Below are positions 62,682-64,000 of a stretch of DNA of 64,000 nucleotides, one piece after another. Source of the DNA: Streptomyces sp. B93. GTDB taxonomy: Bacteria; Actinomycetota; Actinomycetes; Streptomycetales; Streptomycetaceae. Positions within the stretch are counted from its first letter, which is position 1; the number at the start of each line of letters is the position of its first letter. The stretch is taken from assembly GCF_018070565.1 (NCBI RefSeq), contig NZ_JAGPXL010000039.1, positions 1 to 64,000 of the forward strand. The letters run 5' to 3'. Below the pieces are notes generated by a model. That model had not been told where the DNA came from and made no database searches. It saw only the letters and a program-made list of their open reading frames with translations. Both the position numbers and the translations under genes were made by a program.

Positions 62682-63458
62682 ATGAACAAGCCCCTGGTCG
62701 CCATCCTCAGCGGTGCCGGTGTCTCCACCGACTCCGGCATCCCGGACTACCGCGGACCGAACGGGCTGTGGCGGCGCGACCCCGACGCCGAGAAGCTCGT
62801 GACGTACGAGTACTACATGGGCGACCCGGAGATCCGGCGCCGCTCCTGGCTGCTGCGGCGTGAGACCCGCGCACTCCGGGTCGAGCCCAACGCCGCGCAC
62901 CGGGCGGTGGTCGAGCTGGAGCGGGCCGGGGTGCCGGTGCGGGTGATCACACAGAACGTGGACGGGCTGCACCAGGAGGCCGGGATGCCCGCCCGCAAGG
63001 TCCTCGAACTGCACGGCAGCGCACGGAGCGTGGTGTGCACCCGGTGCGGTGCCAGGGGCTCGATGGAGGACGCCCTCGCCCGGGTCGACGCCGGTGAGGA
63101 CGATCCGGCCTGCCTGGAGTGCGGCGGCATCCTCAAGTCCGCGACGGTGATGTTCGGTGAGCGCCTCGACCCGGCGGTCCTGGGCGATGCCCTCGCCATC
63201 ACCAAGGCCTGCCAGGTCTTCGTCGCCGTGGGGACCAGCCTGCAAGTGCAGCCCGCCGCCGGGCTGGCCGGTGTCGCCGCCGACCACGGCGCCCGGCTCG
63301 TCATCGTCAACGCCGAGCCGACGCCGTACGACGAGATCGCCGACGAGGTCGTACGGGAGCCCATCGGCACGGCGCTGCCGGCGCTGCTGCGGAGGCTCGT
63401 CAGGGAGTCGGCACCGGCACCCGGGCCAACCCCGCCGTCCGGGCCGCCAGCTCGCTGA
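62682..63458 (+). CDS. SIR2-family NAD-dependent protein deacylase
   Basis: 258 aa sirtuin. NAD site AILSGAGVSTDSGIPDYRG and TQNVDGLHQEAG, catalytic His in LELHGS, Zn-binding CTRCG and CLECG, then GTSLQVQPAAGL and VIVNAEPTPYD. It removes acyl groups from lysine, yielding O-acyl-ADP-ribose. Its 3' end overlaps that of a convergent ADP-ribosylglycohydrolase gene by 59 bp. The two families act on related ADP-ribose chemistry. Confidence 0.94.
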   Translation: MNKPLVAILSGAGVSTDSGIPDYRGPNGLWRRDPDAEKLVTYEYYMGDPEIRRRSWLLRRETRALRVEPNAAHRAVVELERAGVPVRVITQNVDGLHQEAGMPARKVLELHGSARSVVCTRCGARGSMEDALARVDAGEDDPACLECGGILKSATVMFGERLDPAVLGDALAITKACQVFVAVGTSLQVQPAAGLAGVAADHGARLVIVNAEPTPYDEIADEVVREPIGTALPALLRRLVRESAPAPGPTPPSGPPAR

Positions 63459-64000
63459 TCCGCACCCCGTCGAAGCCGAAGACCGCGCTGCGGACCGTGT
63501 CCTGAAGGGGGCCGGTCCAGTGCGGCGGGATGGCCGCCGCGCCGGTCAGGACGCCGGCCACCGAGCCCGCCGTCGCGCCGTTGGAGTCGGTGTCGAGGCC
63601 GCCCCGGACGGTCAGGGTGATGGTGCGGGTGAAGTCGCCGTCGCCGTAGAGGAGCCCCGCGGTGAGGACGGCGGCGTTGGGGACGGTGTGGATCCAGCCC
63701 AGGCCCGCCGTCTGGGCGAGCACCGTCGTCAGGGTGTCCTCCCAGCTCATGCCGGTGTCGTGCAGGGAGGCGACCCGCCGTACCGTGCGGGTCAGGCGGC
63801 TGCTCGCCGGGATCACCGTCAGGGACTGGTCCAGGGCGGCGCGGACGGAGGGTGCCGTGAACGCCGCCGCGATCAGGGCAGCCGCCCACATGGCGCCGTA
63901 GACCCCGTTGCCGGTGTGGGAGAGCACCGCGTCGCGGCGGGCCAGGGCCGCGGCCTGCCGGGGTTCCCCCGGGTTCGTCCAGCCGTGGATGTCCGCCCTG
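63400..64000 (-). CDS. ADP-ribosylglycohydrolase family protein (5' end beyond window)
   Basis: The C-terminal ~200 codons are visible; the frame runs off the right edge without a start. SHTGNGVYGAMWAAALIAAAF, IPASSRLTRTVRRV and the metal-binding GGLDTDSNGATAGSVAGVLTGA (D-x-D) are classic for the ARH/DraG family, which removes ADP-ribose from proteins. Overlap with the sirtuin 3' end is tail to tail. The missing N-terminus should hold the other metal ligands. Confidence 0.85.
   Translation of the reverse strand, partial: RADIHGWTNPGEPRQAAALARRDAVLSHTGNGVYGAMWAAALIAAAFTAPSVRAALDQSLTVIPASSRLTRTVRRVASLHDTGMSWEDTLTTVLAQTAGLGWIHTVPNAAVLTAGLLYGDGDFTRTITLTVRGGLDTDSNGATAGSVAGVLTGAAAIPPHWTGPLQDTVRSAVFGFDGVRISELAARTAGLARVPVPTP

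Overview
The window is a high-GC actinobacterial chromosome segment and almost certainly Streptomyces. The signs are strong third-position G/C bias on both strands, frequent GTG starts, GTGA/ATGA overlaps, a PcaL-type fused enol-lactonase/decarboxylase, a mycothiol-era metal and DNA-repair gene set, and secreted xylan/cellulose enzymes with Streptomyces-type operators. No rRNA, tRNA, CRISPR array, prophage or intact insertion sequence was found. Genes are mostly short operons of 1-5 genes, with remnants at the left edge.

Layout. 1-735: decayed DNA holding a MarR-regulator remnant and an IS110-family transposase remnant. 736-6007: pcaL (the hydrolase nucleophile Ser is replaced by Ala), a metallo-beta-lactamase-fold protein, exonuclease III, a large secreted SGNH hydrolase and a small hypothetical gene. 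6008-13913: an orphan glutamate-type ABC ATPase, a 103-bp palindromic MITE-like element, a membrane-anchored unknown protein, gamma-glutamyltranspeptidase 1, a ClpC-like unfoldase, and methionine aminopeptidase divergent from an XRE regulator. 15777-24603: a pyrimidine/hydantoin catabolic cluster (two nitrilase-type N-carbamoyl hydrolases, class III aminotransferase, PucR regulator, hydantoinase, LLM-class F420/flavin oxidoreductase, NCS1 permease). Both nitrilase genes carry the same upstream GGTGAAACA boxes.

24623-31363: a lipoprotein, an AhpD-like peroxidase divergent from a two-component system, a xylanase-acetylxylan esterase pair with near-identical binding modules, and a GPP34 protein. 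31475-38886: a nitrate assimilation operon (NarK transporter, molybdopterin nitrate reductase, two NirB-like flavoproteins, a type-I binding protein). No siroheme nitrite reductase is present. 39213-46307: a SnoaL-type ECF sigma factor, gamma-glutamyltranspeptidase 2, an inositol-phosphatase-like protein, an FAD desaturase-like protein, a macrodomain protein and a UlaG-like hydrolase. 46453-53730: a CGNR regulator with repeated TCCGTGA half-sites, a CebR-box-controlled AA10 lytic polysaccharide monooxygenase, an aldehyde dehydrogenase, and a Tat-secreted GH2 beta-galactosidase with an inserted LamG domain. 53797-64000: CBS protein, lipoamide dehydrogenase, an NmtR/CtpJ-type Ni/Co efflux pair with two operator-like inverted repeats, Ada-AlkA and Ogt alkylation repair, a frameshifted membrane gene, a Nudix hydrolase, a lone VapB-like antitoxin, a sirtuin, and the 3' part of an ADP-ribosylglycohydrolase.

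How genes work together. The 15.8-24.6 kb cluster imports a pyrimidine or hydantoin, probably reduces it, opens the ring, removes the carbamoyl group and transaminates the beta-amino acid. I see no canonical dihydropyrimidine dehydrogenase, so the LLM enzyme is the best candidate for the reductive step (inference). The nitrate operon imports and reduces nitrate to nitrite and must depend on a nitrite reductase elsewhere. Xylanase, esterase, monooxygenase and beta-galactosidase form a plant-polymer-degrading set under at least two operator types.
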